A stretch of 40,255 bases of DNA from Deinococcus phoenicis (GTDB taxonomy: Bacteria; Deinococcota; Deinococci; Deinococcales; Deinococcaceae). The notes beneath the pieces were generated by a model. That model had not been told where the DNA came from and did no database searches. It saw only the letters and a list, made by a program, of their open reading frames with translations. A program made the translations under genes and the position numbers. The stretch is from positions 1 to 40,255 of the forward strand of contig NZ_JHAC01000058.1 of the NCBI RefSeq assembly GCF_000599865.1, read 5' to 3'. Positions within the stretch are counted from its first letter, which is position 1. The number at the start of each line of letters is the position of its first letter. Below, in pieces: positions 39,877 through 40,255 of the stretch.

Positions 39877-40255
39877 ATGTACGAGAACGAACACGAAGCC
39901 ATGTACCGGGAGGCCCGGAAGCTCGTTCGGCGTGGTATCTCCATCATCCCGACGGGCGGCGGCATCAGCCCGAAGGCCAAGGAACCCCACCATGAAGCAC
40001 TCAAGGCGACAGGTCACTGGTACATCAACAGGGAAGGGGAGAGGCGCAGCACCTGGAAGGTGATGCAGGCCCGTCTGCCCACCGAGGACGAGCTGAGGGC
40101 GTGGTACTTGGAACACCGCGCCAGGGGCATCGGGTTTGTCACCGGCAGCCTGTCCGGCTGGGTGGTGGTGGACGTGGACCCCGAAGGGCTACCGCTGCTT
40201 GCAGAGTTGGGCTGGAAGCCACACGTCATCTCCCCCAGTGGCGGGGTCCACCTCT
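39877..40255 (+). CDS. Prim-pol replication protein, N-terminal part (continues at 1-568)
   Basis: The first 126 residues of the primase-polymerase, from ATG 39877 with GAAGGGAAGAGG upstream. The catalytic DxD motif is in GWVVVDVDPEG and the nucleotide-binding S-G-G-x-H motif in SPSGGVHL, which is interrupted by the window end. The preceding strands (GISIIPTGGGISPKAKEP, then GIGFVTGSLSG) are typical of this domain. The missing continuation is found at the start of the window. The joined product of about 313 residues would be the plasmid's own priming and copying enzyme. Confidence 0.85.
   Translation, partial: MYENEHEAMYREARKLVRRGISIIPTGGGISPKAKEPHHEALKATGHWYINREGERRSTWKVMQARLPTEDELRAWYLEHRARGIGFVTGSLSGWVVVDVDPEGLPLLAELGWKPHVISPSGGVHL

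Noticed and set aside
1..40255. CRISPR array, tRNA or rRNA genes
   Set aside because: No regularly spaced direct repeats of suitable length and no tRNA- or rRNA-like sequence were seen on either strand.

Overview
The window reads as an essentially complete, circular, conjugative plasmid of about 40.25 kb from a high-GC bacterium, most probably Deinococcus. A primase-polymerase gene is cut by the window ends: its N-terminus is at 39877-40255 and its C-terminus at 1-568. The two halves join in frame within a conserved motif once a 5-base terminal duplication (cctct) is collapsed. The Deinococcus assignment is an inference from GC-rich coding, many TANNNT -10 boxes placed 5-7 nt before start codons (leaderless transcription) and the set of gene families. 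No 16S rRNA or other taxonomic marker is present.

Layout. (a) Maintenance arc, about 35.4 kb through the junction to 0.6 kb: a hairpin-rich non-coding block, a J-domain protein and an unknown protein driven by twin promoter/operator units, a frameshifted gene, a small basic membrane protein, a basic DNA-binding-like protein, a ParA plus ribbon-helix-helix partition pair, and the prim-pol gene. Four related AT-rich elements lie in this arc. (b) 0.8-7.1 kb: a small membrane protein and a type III restriction-modification operon (res then mod) whose target-recognition segment differs in base composition. (c) 7.2-11.6 kb: a secreted protein, then a leftward set of M3 oligoendopeptidase, a 53-residue exported peptide and a TPR-like protein, which resembles a peptide-signalling module. 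(d) 11.7-15.3 kb: small proteins, a winged-helix paralogue, a possible antisense RNA and a putative replication or DNA-binding protein.

(e) Mobilisation and conjugation, 15.3-35.3 kb: an oriT-like region with an RP4-like nic core, an RHH accessory protein, a compact MOBP-type relaxase, a membrane protein and VirD4. An AT-rich cassette follows, bounded by 93-bp perfect inverted repeats and carrying a two-gene CBASS-type defence system (CD-NTase plus SLATT effector). Next come a three-gene secreted-protein operon, a second winged-helix paralogue, leftward VirB10 with a small membrane protein, and a long rightward operon: VirB2, VirB3, VirB4, VirB5-like, VirB6-like, a PLD-like protein, a small membrane protein, a SpoIIIAA/Ycf45-like ATPase in the VirB11 position, and a lipoprotein.

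How it fits together: the relaxase and its accessory protein would process oriT, VirD4 would hand DNA to the VirB channel, and prim-pol plus ParA/RHH would replicate and partition the plasmid. Restriction-modification and CBASS are anti-phage cargo that also stabilise carriage. An 18-bp sequence shared by the two T4SS promoter regions suggests common control of transfer genes. The peptidase/peptide/TPR set is the best candidate for an undescribed signalling system.
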